DNA of 64,000 nt from Streptomyces sp. JHA26 (GCF_002005565.1 NZ_BDJC01000034.1:1-64000); one strand, 5' to 3'; positions 8,705 to 17,636 are shown, counted from the first letter of the stretch. Notes: generated from the sequence alone by a model not told the origin. Translations and numbers: made by a program.

Positions 8705-9685
8705 TCACCGGGTCCCGGTACCGGCCGCGGGCGAGGCGCTGCGCCGGTTGCGGTCGGACTCGGCGACGTTGCGCTCGTGCTCGGCGTAGTCGGCGGTGAA
8801 GCGGGTGTCGCCGGGCTCGACCGTGACGAAGTACAGCCAGTCGCCCGGGGTCGGGTCGATCGCGGCGCGCATCGCCTCCTCACCCGGATTGCCGATGGGC
8901 GTGGGCGGCAGACCCATCCGCTGGTACGAGTCGTAGGGGCTGTCGATCCGGGTGTCCTCGGTGGTCGTCGTGAGCGTGGAGCGGCCCAGGGCGTAGTTGA
9001 TGGTGGAGTCCATCTGCAGCGGCATGCCCCGCTCCAGGCGGTTGAAGATCACCCGGGCCACCTTGCCCATGTCGTCCTTGGTCGCGGCCTCCGCCTGGAC
9101 GATGCTCGCGATGGTGACCGCCTGGTAGACGTTCACCGCGTTGCGCTGGGCGCCGGCGGCGATCGGGGCGCCGTGGAACTTCTTCTTCGCCGTGTCGACC
9201 ATGGCCGCCAGCAGCTTCTCCGGGGTCGGCTGCTCACCGAGCGGATAGGTCGCCGGGAAGAGGTATCCCTCGGGGTTGCCCCCGGCGTCGTTCGGCAGCT
9301 TCAGGTCGGCCCTGGCCAGGGACTTCCTGGTGGTGCCGACGGGCAGATCGAGGGTCTTGTCGACGGCCTCGTAGACCTGGGTCGCGCGCCAGCCCTCCGG
9401 AATCACCAGGGATGTGGGCCGCGACTCGCCCTCGTCGTCCGTCGTCAGCAGCGGCACCGCCACGGCCGCTCCGGCCACGAGGGCACCGGCCGCGATCAGG
9501 GCGATGCGGCCCCGGCGCGTCAGCCGGACCGCGCCCCTCGGCGGTCCCGGGAACCTCCGAGGTCCCGGGGTTCTCGGTGGTCCCGGGAACCTCCGAGGGG
9601 CTGGGGTTCTCGGCGTTCTCGGGAATCTCGGGGTTCTCAGGCTCCTCGGGCTCCTCGTGCTCCGTCGCGGAGTGTTCATGTGCAT
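8705..9685 (-). CDS. MltG/YceG-like endolytic transglycosylase
   Basis: A 326-residue protein with a basic proline-rich cytoplasmic N-terminus (about 60 residues). One membrane segment (RIALIAAGALVAGAAVAVPLL) is followed by an extracytoplasmic YceG domain. Recognisable family segments are EGYLFPATYPL, IVQAEA (carrying the presumed catalytic glutamate), RVIFNRLERGMPLQMDSTINYALG and GLPPTPIGNPGEEAM. MltG enzymes cut nascent glycan strands and set glycan length. This protein is shorter than the usual Streptomyces MltG, so I read it as a second paralogue. Start ATG 9685 or ATG 9679; no clear ribosome binding site supports either. The N-terminus carries a 36-bp tandem repeat, listed separately. 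Confidence 0.88.
   Translation of the reverse strand: MHMNTPRRSTRSPRSLRTPRFPRTPRTPAPRRFPGPPRTPGPRRFPGPPRGAVRLTRRGRIALIAAGALVAGAAVAVPLLTTDDEGESRPTSLVIPEGWRATQVYEAVDKTLDLPVGTTRKSLARADLKLPNDAGGNPEGYLFPATYPLGEQPTPEKLLAAMVDTAKKKFHGAPIAAGAQRNAVNVYQAVTIASIVQAEAATKDDMGKVARVIFNRLERGMPLQMDSTINYALGRSTLTTTTEDTRIDSPYDSYQRMGLPPTPIGNPGEEAMRAAIDPTPGDWLYFVTVEPGDTRFTADYAEHERNVAESDRNRRSASPAAGTGTR
9543..9614 (-). repeat. 36-bp tandem repeat inside mltG-like gene
   Basis: Two consecutive 36-bp units (9543-9578 and 9579-9614) differ at only a few positions. Each begins GGTCCCGGGAACCTCCGAGG on the plus strand. In the mltG-like frame they encode the 12-residue units RTPGPRRFPGPP and RTPAPRRFPGPP. Looser copies continue to about 9660. 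The array lengthens the cytoplasmic tail ahead of the membrane helix. Confidence 0.85.
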
Positions 9686-9728
9686 GCGGGCACGGTAACC
9701 CCCATATCACCGCAAACCTGGCATATCT

Positions 9729-11531
9729 TCAGCTTGTCGGCTCCAGCCGGGCGTCCCGCCGCACCAGGGCCGCATAGCGCCCGTCCCGTGCCAGCAACTC
9801 CTCGTGCGTGCCCTGTTCGGCCAGGCGGCCCGCATCGAGGACCACGATCCGGTCGGCGCCCCGGACGGTGGACAGGCGGTGCGCGATCGTGATGGTGGTG
9901 CGGTCGGCGGACAGGGCGTCGATGGCGTCCTGCACGGCGGCCTCGGTGCGGGTGTCCAGCGCGCTGGTCGCCTCGTCGAGGACGAGGACGGGCGGGTCGC
10001 GCAGGATGGTGCGGGCGATGGCCAGGCGCTGCTTCTCGCCGCCGGAGAAGCGGTGGCCGCGTTCGCCGACGACCGTGTCGTAGCCGTCGGGCAGGGCGGC
10101 GATGTGGTCGTGGATCTGGGCCGCCCGCGCCGCCGCCTCCAGCTCCGCGTCGGTGGCGTCCGGCTTGGCGAAGCGCAGGTTCTCGGCGACCGAGGCGTGG
10201 AAGAGGTACGTCTCCTGCGAGACGACGCCGACGGACCGGGCGAGGGTGTCGAAGTCCAGGTCGCGCACGTCGACCCCGTCGAGGGTGACCCGGCCGCCCG
10301 TCACGTCGTACAGCCGCGGCACCAGGTAGCCGAGGGTGGACTTGCCCGCGCCGGTCGGGCCGACGACGGCGAGGCTGCCGCCCGCGGGGACGGTGATGTC
10401 GATGCCGTCGAGGACCGGGCCGCCCTTGCCGTCGTAGCGGAACTCGACGTTTTCGAAGCGGACCTCGCCCTTGACCCGGTCGAGGTGGACGGGCTCGTCC
10501 CGTTCGGTGATGTCGATCGGCAGGTCGAGGTACTCGAAGATGCGCTGGAAGAGGGCGAGAGAGGTCTGGATCTGGACGCCGGTCGACAGCAGGCTCACGG
10601 TCGGGCGGAACAGTCCCTGCTGGAGCGAGACGAAGGCGACGACGGTGCCGAGGGAGACGTCCGGTCCGCCGAGCTGGAGGGCGATGCCGGCGGTCCAGTA
10701 GACGACGGCCGGCATGGCGGCCATGACGATCGTGATGACCGCCATGCGCCAGCGACCCGCCATGTTCGACCTGACCTCCAGGTCGACCAGGCGCTCGGAC
10801 TCGTCGGAGAAGGCGCGGGTGAGCGAGTCGGAGCGGCCCATGGTGCGGCCGAGCAGGATGCCGCTGACGGAGAGCGACTCGGTGACCGTGGCGGCCATCG
10901 CCGCCATCTGCTTCTGGCGCCTGGTGGTGATCTTCCTGCGTTCCCGGCCGACCCGGCGGCTGATCCACACGAAGACCGGCAGGAGGAGGAGCGAGACGAC
11001 GGTCAGGCGCCAGTCGAGGACGACCATCGCCACGATCGTCGCGACCACGCTGGTGAGGTTGGAGACCAGGGAGGTCGCCGTGGAGGTGACGGTGGCCTGC
11101 ATGCCCCCGATGTCGTTGGCGATGCGGGACTGGACCTCGCCGGTGCGGGTGCGGGTGAAGAAGGCGAGGGACATGCGCTGGAGCCGGCCGTAGACGGCGG
11201 TGCGCAGGTCGTGCATGACGCGCTGGCCGACCGTCGTGGAGATCAGCGTCTGCAGCACGCCGAAGATGCTGGTGAGGACGGCGCCCAGGATCATGCCGAG
11301 GGCGAGCAGGCTCAGCAGGCCGGTGCGTCCCTCGGGGATCGCGACGTCGAGGATCTCCCTGAGCAGGAAGGGCGTGGTGACCGAGACCAGCGACGCGGCG
11401 CCGACGAGCAGTCCGACGATCGCGAGACGGCCCCGGTAGGGACGGAAGAGCTTCAGGACGCGACGCACCTGCCGGGGTTGTTCCCGGGCGTCGGCGGGCG
11501 GCGTCCAGCTGGTTTCACGGTCGGGATGCAT
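9729..11531 (-). CDS. ABC exporter, fused membrane and ATPase domains
   Basis: A 600-residue half-transporter of the ABC type I exporter class. Six membrane helices occupy roughly residues 35-320. The ATPase domain follows, with Walker A GPTGAGKST, Q-loop region GVVSQETYLF, signature FSGGEKQR, Walker B VLVLDEATSALD and H-loop TIAHRLST. All catalytic motifs are intact, so a homodimer is expected, unlike the pair at 13158-16792. The start is ATG 11531. It is divergent from a MarR-family gene at 11654 with a palindrome in the 120-bp gap, suggesting MarR control of a drug or lipid exporter. The substrate is unknown. Confidence 0.9.
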   Translation of the reverse strand: MHPDRETSWTPPADAREQPRQVRRVLKLFRPYRGRLAIVGLLVGAASLVSVTTPFLLREILDVAIPEGRTGLLSLLALGMILGAVLTSIFGVLQTLISTTVGQRVMHDLRTAVYGRLQRMSLAFFTRTRTGEVQSRIANDIGGMQATVTSTATSLVSNLTSVVATIVAMVVLDWRLTVVSLLLLPVFVWISRRVGRERRKITTRRQKQMAAMAATVTESLSVSGILLGRTMGRSDSLTRAFSDESERLVDLEVRSNMAGRWRMAVITIVMAAMPAVVYWTAGIALQLGGPDVSLGTVVAFVSLQQGLFRPTVSLLSTGVQIQTSLALFQRIFEYLDLPIDITERDEPVHLDRVKGEVRFENVEFRYDGKGGPVLDGIDITVPAGGSLAVVGPTGAGKSTLGYLVPRLYDVTGGRVTLDGVDVRDLDFDTLARSVGVVSQETYLFHASVAENLRFAKPDATDAELEAAARAAQIHDHIAALPDGYDTVVGERGHRFSGGEKQRLAIARTILRDPPVLVLDEATSALDTRTEAAVQDAIDALSADRTTITIAHRLSTVRGADRIVVLDAGRLAEQGTHEELLARDGRYAALVRRDARLEPTS

Positions 11532-11605
11532 GGGCTCCTACGGGGGGACGGGAGGGCCGGTGGGACTGCGTCGATCGCGGGCCCGACGGACGACGGATCA
11601 CAGCT

Positions 11606-11628
11606 CATTGTTACCTATGCTCACAATG
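11606..11628. promoter_or_regulatory. Inverted repeat, candidate MarR operator
   Basis: The sequence CATTGT - 11 bases - ACAATG is a perfect 6-bp inverted repeat. It sits in the divergent region between the ABC exporter (start 11531) and the MarR gene (start 11654). Half-site spacing of about 17 bases centre to centre suits a MarR dimer binding one helix face. The A/T-rich block stands out in a very GC-rich region, and the central TACCTATGCT could double as a -10 box. Confidence 0.6.
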
Positions 11629-11653
11629 AACGTAGTCCTGTTATTGTTCCCGC

Positions 11654-12157
11654 ATGACCGCCCCCGATCCCGACGGCCCGCTCGCCGAGCAGTTGCTGCG
11701 GCTCACCCGCAGGGTGCACCGCGTCCAGAAACGCCATCTCGAACAGCGCGACCTCGGCATCACACCGGCGCAGTCCCGGCTGCTGCGCACCCTGGCGCAC
11801 TACGGCTCGCCGCCCCGCATGGCCGATCTCGCCGAGCGGCTGGAGGTCGTGCCGCGGGCGGTCACGACGCTGGTCGACGGGCTGGAGGCGGCCGGGAAGG
11901 TGCGCCGGGTCCCTGATCCGGCCAATCGCCGGGTGATCCGGATCGAGCTCACGGACGACGGGCGCGCGGCCCTGCGGGAGGTGCGCAGCGCACGCCGGCT
12001 GGCCGCGGAGGAGATCCTCGCCCCGCTCACGGACGAGCAGCGCGTGGTGCTCGGCGGCCTCCTGGACACTCTGGTCGACGGGCCCGGTGCGGAACCCGGG
12101 AGCGGATGCGGGCCCGGTGCGGGGCCCCGGAGCGGATGCGGGCCCGGTGCGGCGTAG
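11654..12157 (+). CDS. MarR family transcriptional regulator
   Basis: A 167-residue regulator starting MTAPDPDGPLAEQLL. The winged helix-turn-helix is clear: MADLAERLEVVPRAVTTLVDGLEAAG as the recognition region, then RVPDPANRRVIRIELTDDGRAAL as the wing. It is divergent from the ABC exporter at 9729-11531, the classic arrangement for a repressor of an efflux pump. The last 23 residues are an odd low-complexity tail (GPGAEPGSGC units) produced by a 30-bp tandem repeat. The tail lies beyond the dimerisation helices and probably does not matter for folding. Confidence 0.9.
   Translation: MTAPDPDGPLAEQLLRLTRRVHRVQKRHLEQRDLGITPAQSRLLRTLAHYGSPPRMADLAERLEVVPRAVTTLVDGLEAAGKVRRVPDPANRRVIRIELTDDGRAALREVRSARRLAAEEILAPLTDEQRVVLGGLLDTLVDGPGAEPGSGCGPGAGPRSGCGPGAA
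12081..12154 (+). repeat. 30-bp tandem repeat at the 3' end of marR
   Basis: About 2.4 copies of a 30-bp unit starting GGCCCGGTGCGG (12081-12110, 12111-12140, partial to 12154). The first two copies differ at three positions. In frame they encode 10-residue units GPGAEPGSGC and GPGAGPRSGC. The last partial copy runs into the stop codon, so copy number sets the tail length of the regulator. Confidence 0.85.
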
Positions 12158-12180
12158 GCGGTGGGCCGCCCCCGTGCCGG

Positions 12181-12939
12181 TCAGGCCTCCAGGTCCGCCC
12201 GGTCCCCCATCACCACCACGGGGTGCCGGTCCGGGTCCAGCGTGCGCAGCAGGTACTCCATCGCCGCCCTGGGGAGGCTGACGCAGGCTGACGTGCCGCT
12301 GCCGTGGTCCATGTGCAGCCAGATCGAACCGCCCTTGGACGTGCCCTCGGGACGGGTCGGGTCGTTCGGCGGGGTGCCCTTGACCCGGTTGTAGTCGATG
12401 GCGATGACGTAGTCGAAGTCGTGCCAGTACGACGGGGCCCACGAGCGCGGCGCCGCGAAGGCGGGGGACCGGGTGTAGGGCAGCCCCGCGCCGGGAGCCG
12501 GATCCGGGTCGGGGAGCACACCGCCCGCGTCGCTGAGCGTGAAGACGCCCACGGGGCTGCGCCTGTCGTCCTCGTGGTGGTCGGTCGTCCACCCCTTCCG
12601 GCCGTTGTGCGCCGCCCAGCTGCGGGCCCGGTGCCAGGCGGAACCCTGCTTCGTGTACAGCACGACCGTGGACGTGGCGGAGTCCTTGCCCTCGCCGTAC
12701 ACCGCGACGACCTGACGGGACCGTGCGGGAATGCGCTGCTGCAACCGGTCGCCGACCCCCGGGATCCGCGTGGGTTCGGCCGGGGCGCCGCTCGTGCCGG
12801 CCGCGCCGTCGGCGGACCGGCCCGCACCGGCCTTCGCGCCGTGCCCGGACGGCACGCCGCCACAGGCGGACAGCGCCGCCAGCAGGGATCCGAGCGCCAC
12901 CACCGCGACCGCCGTACGCCGTACTCGACCGTTTCGCAT
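12181..12939 (-). CDS. L,D-transpeptidase family lipoprotein
   Basis: A 252-residue protein starting MRNGRVRRTAVAVVALG at ATG 12939. A lipobox LSAC near residue 25 marks it as a lipoprotein anchored outside the cell. The C-terminal half has the YkuD-type catalytic block HMDHGSGTSACVSLPRAAM, with Cys as the nucleophile and His upstream, and RSPVGVFTLSDAGG as the substrate-side motif. The motif differs from the usual HGT..SxGCIRM form. Such enzymes make 3-3 cross-links in peptidoglycan or attach proteins to it. The gene ends 23 bases from the convergent marR. Confidence 0.85.
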   Translation of the reverse strand: MRNGRVRRTAVAVVALGSLLAALSACGGVPSGHGAKAGAGRSADGAAGTSGAPAEPTRIPGVGDRLQQRIPARSRQVVAVYGEGKDSATSTVVLYTKQGSAWHRARSWAAHNGRKGWTTDHHEDDRRSPVGVFTLSDAGGVLPDPDPAPGAGLPYTRSPAFAAPRSWAPSYWHDFDYVIAIDYNRVKGTPPNDPTRPEGTSKGGSIWLHMDHGSGTSACVSLPRAAMEYLLRTLDPDRHPVVVMGDRADLEA

Positions 12940-13157
12940 CGGTCCATCGTCGCACCCGCCGCCCGGAACGCTCCCGGCCGCTGCGGGCGGTGCGCCGGCC
13001 CGGCCGCCGGCCCCCCTCCGACGCACCGCAGCCGGATTCGTAGCCCGTCGCGGAAAACCGCTTGATTTCGAGCATGCCGCGACGCGAACCTTTCACGGTT
13101 TGCAGCCTCTCGATGCCGTGTTGCGCGGCACCCCCTGACACGAGCCTCTGGGACGTC

Positions 13158-15014
13158 ATGCAGATCCAAGACCTTCCGTATCCCGACCCGGGCGCGCCCG
13201 ACGCGCGTTCGGGCCCCCGATTTCTGTGGTGGCTGTTCCGGAACCAGCTGGGCGGCCAGCTCAAGTCGCTGGCCTGGGGACTGCTGCACTTCGCCTCCGT
13301 CTCGGCGCTGCCCTTCTGCGTCGGCCTCGCCGTGCAGGCCGTCGTCGACCGGTCCGGCGCCCGGCTCGCCGCGGCGGGCGGTCTGATGGCGCTGTGCTGC
13401 GTGGGCAACGCGCTCGGCGACACCTTCCTGCACCGTTCCGCGGTCACCAACTGGATCACCGCCGCGGCCCGCGTCCAGCAGCTGCTGGCCCGTAGGACCG
13501 CGGTGTTGGGCTCGGCCCTGACCCGTCGCGTCGCGGCCGGCGAGGTCGTCGCCGTCTCCACGGGCGACGTCGAGAAGATCGGCTGGTTCGTGGAGGCCGT
13601 GTCCCGGTTCACCGCGGCGGCGGTGACCATCGTGCTGGTCTGCGTCGGCCTGGTCGTCTACGAGCCGTCGCTCGGCATCGTCGTCGCGGCCGGTCTGCCG
13701 GTGCTGGCCCTCGCGGTGCTGCCCCTGCTCCCCCGCGCCACCCGGCGGGCCGACGTCCAGCGCGAGAAGGCGGGACGCGCCACCGAGCTGGCCTCGGACA
13801 CGGTCGCGGGGCTGCGGGTGCTGCGCGGCATCGGCGGCGAGGAACTCTTCCTCGACCGCTACCGCGGCGCCTCCCAGGAGGTGCGCCACGCGGCCGTCCG
13901 CAGCGCCCGGATGTGGTCGCTGATCTCCGCGATCCAGGTGCTGTTGCCGGGGCTGCTGCTGATCGCGGTGGTCTGGCACGGCGTGCACCTGGCCCGCGAG
14001 GGCCGCATCGGCGTCGGCGAACTCGTCACCGTCTACAGCTCCGTCATGATCCTCACCTACCCTCTGCGGCACTTCGAGGAGATCGCCATGGCGTACTCCT
14101 TCTCGCGCCCCTCCGCCCGGCGGGCCGCACGCGTGCTCGCGCTGGAGCGGGCCACGGACACCGCCGGGACGCGTGCCGCCGAGGTGCCGACCGGGGACCT
14201 GTACGACCCGTCCACCGGTCTGCTCGCCCCGAAGGGCCTGCTCACCGCCGTGGTGTGCGGCGACCCCGACGCCGCCGGGCGCCTCGCGGAACGTCTCGGC
14301 GGGCACCCCTCGGAGGAGGGCGCCTCGGCCCTGCTGGGCGGGGTGCCGCTCGACGAGCTGCCGCTGGACTCCGCGCGCACGGCCGTCCTGGTCCAGGACA
14401 AGGACCCGGTGCTGCTCTCCGGCACGCTGCGGGAACTGCTCGACGTCCCCGCGTCCGGCGCCGTCGCCGCCGGGGACGCCCTGGCCGCGGCCCGGTGCGG
14501 GGACGTCCTGGCGGCGCTCGCGCAGGGATCGCTCGATACCGACGATCCGATGGACGCCCGCATCACCGAGCGGGGCCGTTCCCTGTCCGGCGGCCAGCGC
14601 CAGCGGCTCGCCCTGGCCCGGTCCCTGATCACGGACCCGGAGGTGCTCGTCCTGGACGAGCCGACCTCCGCGGTCGACTCGCACACCGAGGCGCGGATCG
14701 CGGAAGGGGTGCGGGATCTGCGCGCGGGGCGCACGACGGTGGTGTTCACCTCGTCACCGCTGCTGCTGGACCGCGCGGAGCGCGTGGTGTTCCTGCACGA
14801 CGACCGGGTGGCGGCAGTGGGCACCCACCGGGACCTGCTGCACACCGAGCCCCGGTACCGGGCCGTCGTCACCCGCGAGACCGACGAGGAGGCCGCCGAG
14901 CGGCACACCGGGAACGGGGCCGGGAACGCGCCGGACCGCGACGGCGGCCGTCCCGACGAGCCGCTGGGCGACGACGTACTGCACCGACTGGAAGAGATCG
15001 AGGAGACGGCATGA
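13158..15014 (+). CDS. ABC exporter subunit with degenerate Walker A
   Basis: A 618-residue fused ABC subunit starting MQIQDLPYPDPGAPDAR at ATG 13158, chosen because homologous sequence begins there; upstream in-frame starts add only unmatched residues. Membrane helices span about residues 30-300. In the ATPase domain the Walker A is lost: the position near residue 364 reads CGDPDAAGRL, with no GK[ST]. The signature LSGGQRQR (about 476) and Walker B VLVLDEPTSAVD are intact. The H-loop histidine is replaced (VVFTSSPLLL). It is translationally coupled to the next gene (ATGA at 15011-15014). The two subunits should form a heterodimer with one working ATP site. Substrate unknown. Confidence 0.88.
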   Translation: MQIQDLPYPDPGAPDARSGPRFLWWLFRNQLGGQLKSLAWGLLHFASVSALPFCVGLAVQAVVDRSGARLAAAGGLMALCCVGNALGDTFLHRSAVTNWITAAARVQQLLARRTAVLGSALTRRVAAGEVVAVSTGDVEKIGWFVEAVSRFTAAAVTIVLVCVGLVVYEPSLGIVVAAGLPVLALAVLPLLPRATRRADVQREKAGRATELASDTVAGLRVLRGIGGEELFLDRYRGASQEVRHAAVRSARMWSLISAIQVLLPGLLLIAVVWHGVHLAREGRIGVGELVTVYSSVMILTYPLRHFEEIAMAYSFSRPSARRAARVLALERATDTAGTRAAEVPTGDLYDPSTGLLAPKGLLTAVVCGDPDAAGRLAERLGGHPSEEGASALLGGVPLDELPLDSARTAVLVQDKDPVLLSGTLRELLDVPASGAVAAGDALAAARCGDVLAALAQGSLDTDDPMDARITERGRSLSGGQRQRLALARSLITDPEVLVLDEPTSAVDSHTEARIAEGVRDLRAGRTTVVFTSSPLLLDRAERVVFLHDDRVAAVGTHRDLLHTEPRYRAVVTRETDEEAAERHTGNGAGNAPDRDGGRPDEPLGDDVLHRLEEIEETA

Positions 15015-16792
15015 TCGGCGTGGCGCCACCGTCGTACGACCCGGCGGCCCCGACGACGGCGAGCACCCTGCCCGTCGGAGCCCCCGCGACCGTACGCGCC
15101 TACGCGGGCGAACTGCTGCGTCGGCACCGCCGTGCGTTCCTCCTGCTCGTCACCGTCAACACCATCGCCGTGATCGCCTCCATGGCGGGCCCCTCTCTGC
15201 TGGGCGGGCTCGTGGAACGCGTCTCGGACGACGCCCGTGAGCTGCACCTGGGGCTCACCGCCACGCTGTTCGTGCTGGCGCTGGTCGTCCAGGCCGTGTT
15301 CGTACGGGAGGTGCGGCTGCGCGGTGCCGTGCTCGGCGAGCGGATGCTGGCCGACCTGCGCGAGGACTTCCTCGTGCGGTCGGTCGGACTGCCGCCGGGC
15401 GTCCTGGAGCGGGCCGGCACCGGCGACCTGCTGTCCCGGATCACGACGGACATCGACCGGCTCGCCAACGCCATGCGCGAGGCCGTCCCCCAGCTGGCCA
15501 TCGGCGTGGTGTGGGTGGTGCTGCTGCTCGGCGGGCTCGCGGTCACCGCGCCGCCGCTCGCGCCGGTGGTGCTGCTCGCCGTGCCGCTGCTGGTGATCGG
15601 CTGCCGCTGGTACTTCCGCCGGGCCCCCTCCGCCTACCGTTCGGAGGCCGCCGGGTACGCCGCCGTGGCCGCCGCGCTCGCGGAGACCGTGGACGCCGGG
15701 CGCACCGTCGAGGCCCACCGCCTCGGTGCCCGCCGCATCGAGCTGTCGGAGCGCCGGATCAAGGAGTGGACCGCCTGGGAGCGCTACACGCTCTGGCTGC
15801 GGTCGGTGCTCTTCCCGGTCATCAACGTCACCCACGTGACCGTGCTCGCCTCCGTCCTGCTGATCGGCGGGGTGTTCGTCCTGCAGGGGTGGATCGGGGT
15901 CGGTCAGCTGACCACGGCCGCTTTGATCGCCCAGATGCTCGTCGACCCGGTCGGGCTGATCCTGCGCTGGTACGACGAGCTCCAGGTGGCCCAGGTGTCG
16001 CTGGCCCGGCTGGTGGGCGTGCGGGACATCGAGCCGGACGCCGGTGACGCCTCGCTGGCGCCGGACGGGCGGCACGTGCACGCGGACCGGGTGCACTTCG
16101 GCTACCTGGAGGGCGTGGACGTCCTGCGCAAGGTGACACTGGAGGTCGCCCCGGGGACGCGGCTGGCCCTGGTGGGCCCCTCGGGCGCGGGCAAGTCGAC
16201 GCTCGGCAGGCTGCTCGCTGGCATCTACGGGCCCCGTGCCGGCAGCATCACCCTGGGGGGCGCGGAGCTGTCCAGGATGCCCGCCGAGCGGGTCCGCTCG
16301 CACGTCGCGCTGGTCAACCAGGAGCACCACGTCTTCGTGGGCTCCCTGCGCGACAACCTCCGCCTCGCCCGCACCGGTGCCACCGACGCCGAGCTGTGGG
16401 CGGCGCTGGGCGCGGTCGACGCGGACGACTGGGCCCGTTCGCTCGACGAGGGCCTGGACACCGAGGTCGGCTCCGGCGGGTACGCGCTCACACCGGCGCA
16501 GGCCCAGCAGATCGCGCTCGCCCGGCTGGTGCTGGCCGATCCGCACACCCTGGTGCTGGACGAGGCGACGTCGCTCCTCGACCCGCGGGCCGCGCGCCAC
16601 CTCGAACGGTCCCTGGCCCGTGTCCTGGACGGCCGCACGGTGGTCGCGATCGCGCACCGCCTGCACACCGCCCACGACGCGGACGTCATCGCCGTCGTCG
16701 AGAACGGCAGGATCAGCGAGCTGGGCAGTCACGACGAGCTGGTCGCGGCGGACGGCGCCTACGCGGCGCTCTGGCGGTCGTGGCACGGCTGA
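15011..16792 (+). CDS. ABC exporter subunit with degenerate signature
   Basis: A 593-residue fused ABC subunit starting MIGVAPPSYDPAAPTT, overlapping the previous stop by 4 bases. Helices lie in residues 40-330. The ATPase domain has Walker A GPSGAGKST at about 389-397, Walker B LVLDEATSLLD near 513 and H-loop AIAHRLHT near 546. The signature is degenerate: LTPAQAQQIALAR replaces LSGGQxQR. These are exactly the motifs that complement the partner at 13158. The canonical site would be built from this Walker A/B/H and the partner's LSGGQ, as in asymmetric exporters such as TM287/288 or BmrCD. Confidence 0.9.
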   Translation: MIGVAPPSYDPAAPTTASTLPVGAPATVRAYAGELLRRHRRAFLLLVTVNTIAVIASMAGPSLLGGLVERVSDDARELHLGLTATLFVLALVVQAVFVREVRLRGAVLGERMLADLREDFLVRSVGLPPGVLERAGTGDLLSRITTDIDRLANAMREAVPQLAIGVVWVVLLLGGLAVTAPPLAPVVLLAVPLLVIGCRWYFRRAPSAYRSEAAGYAAVAAALAETVDAGRTVEAHRLGARRIELSERRIKEWTAWERYTLWLRSVLFPVINVTHVTVLASVLLIGGVFVLQGWIGVGQLTTAALIAQMLVDPVGLILRWYDELQVAQVSLARLVGVRDIEPDAGDASLAPDGRHVHADRVHFGYLEGVDVLRKVTLEVAPGTRLALVGPSGAGKSTLGRLLAGIYGPRAGSITLGGAELSRMPAERVRSHVALVNQEHHVFVGSLRDNLRLARTGATDAELWAALGAVDADDWARSLDEGLDTEVGSGGYALTPAQAQQIALARLVLADPHTLVLDEATSLLDPRAARHLERSLARVLDGRTVVAIAHRLHTAHDADVIAVVENGRISELGSHDELVAADGAYAALWRSWHG

Positions 16793-17165
16793 CCGGCGCC
16801 TGCCGCTCGCCGCTCGGCCACGCGGACGGGGCACGCCGGTCCCCGCGGCGCGGGCGGCGCGGAGGATTGCGGGGTCCGGTCGTCGTCGGTGGCTGCGGGT
16901 GGTCCGTGGCTCGTCGCGCGGTTCCCCGCGCCCCCGGGGGTGTTGCGGCGTCCGGCACCGGGCGGGCACCGGAGGAGCCGCCCCGGCCGGGCTCCGTGCC
17001 GTTGCGCGGTCCCGAACGGGGGTGGAAGGCTGGGAGGAGGCACCGGCTCGGGGAAGGCCCGGGAACCGTGTGGTCCGGCGACGGGTGACGCCTGTGCCCC
17101 GTGCCGCGGCGGTCCGCCGCGGTCCACGGTGAGAAGGGGACGGCCCCCACCCCCTGGAGGTACCC
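16793..17165. repeat. Intergenic region with a Streptomyces-type repeated element
   Basis: No gene is supported in these 373 bases. The stretch 16889-16945 contains GGTGGCTGCGGGTGG, CTCGTCGCGCGGTTCCCC and GCGCCCCCGGGGG. From memory this closely resembles a short element found many times between genes in Streptomyces chromosomes (CTGGTCGCGCAGTTCCCCGCGCCCC type). The role is unknown; it may fold as a terminator or act as a REP-like sequence. The ribosome binding site CTGGAGG of the next gene closes the interval. Confidence 0.5.
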
Positions 17166-17636
17166 GTGAGCAGCGCCGACGAATGGGGAGATGACGTCTA
17201 TCAGCCCGACGGTTCCGAGCAGCGGGAGGACACCGGGCTGCTCGACGGTGAGGACACCCTCGAGTACGACGGCGTCGACGATCCCCTCGACCGGGGCTGG
17301 TCCCCGCCCGAGCGCCCCTGGGCGGTCGAGCACACCGGTGTGACGGCCGCCGAGCGCCAGCGGGGCGAGACGCTGGAGCAGCGGCTCACCGAGGAGCTGC
17401 CGGATCCGGCCGCCCCCGACGGCGACGGTCTGGGCGACTCGGAGGGTACCGACGGCGAACTGCTGGACAACGAGGTCGGCGCGGACCGTTCCGGGCGGCT
17501 CGTGGCGCCCGACGAGGGGACGCACGAGGACGAGGAGCCGGCGCTGGTCGCCAGGGACGTGGGCATCGACGGTGCGGCGGCGTCCGCCGAGGAGGCCGCG
17601 ATGCACGTCGTCGACGAGGACTCCCTGCCCGGCTGA
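17166..17636 (+). CDS. DUF5709 domain-containing protein
   Basis: A 156-residue very acidic protein starting at GTG 17166 after CCTGGAGG. It opens with DEWGDDVYQPDGSEQ and contains TLEYDGVDDPLDRGWSPPERPW, then TAAERQRGETLEQRLTEELPD, the family-defining blocks of DUF5709. The rest is Asp/Glu/Gly-rich and probably disordered, ending AMHVVDEDSLPG. No signal peptide or membrane segment. The function is unknown; the family is confined largely to Streptomyces and relatives. Confidence 0.85.
   Translation: MSSADEWGDDVYQPDGSEQREDTGLLDGEDTLEYDGVDDPLDRGWSPPERPWAVEHTGVTAAERQRGETLEQRLTEELPDPAAPDGDGLGDSEGTDGELLDNEVGADRSGRLVAPDEGTHEDEEPALVARDVGIDGAAASAEEAAMHVVDEDSLPG

Noticed and set aside
9234..9710. Minus-strand frame with Glu/Pro/Asn repeats (HEEPEEPENPEIPENAE) over the mltG N-terminus
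   Set aside because: It is the same 36-bp repeat read in another frame. The frame in line with the membrane helix and YceG domain starts MHMNTPRR.
9543..12154. Short tandem repeats that could suggest a CRISPR array
   Set aside because: Units are adjacent without spacers and lie in coding frames; no cas genes are present.
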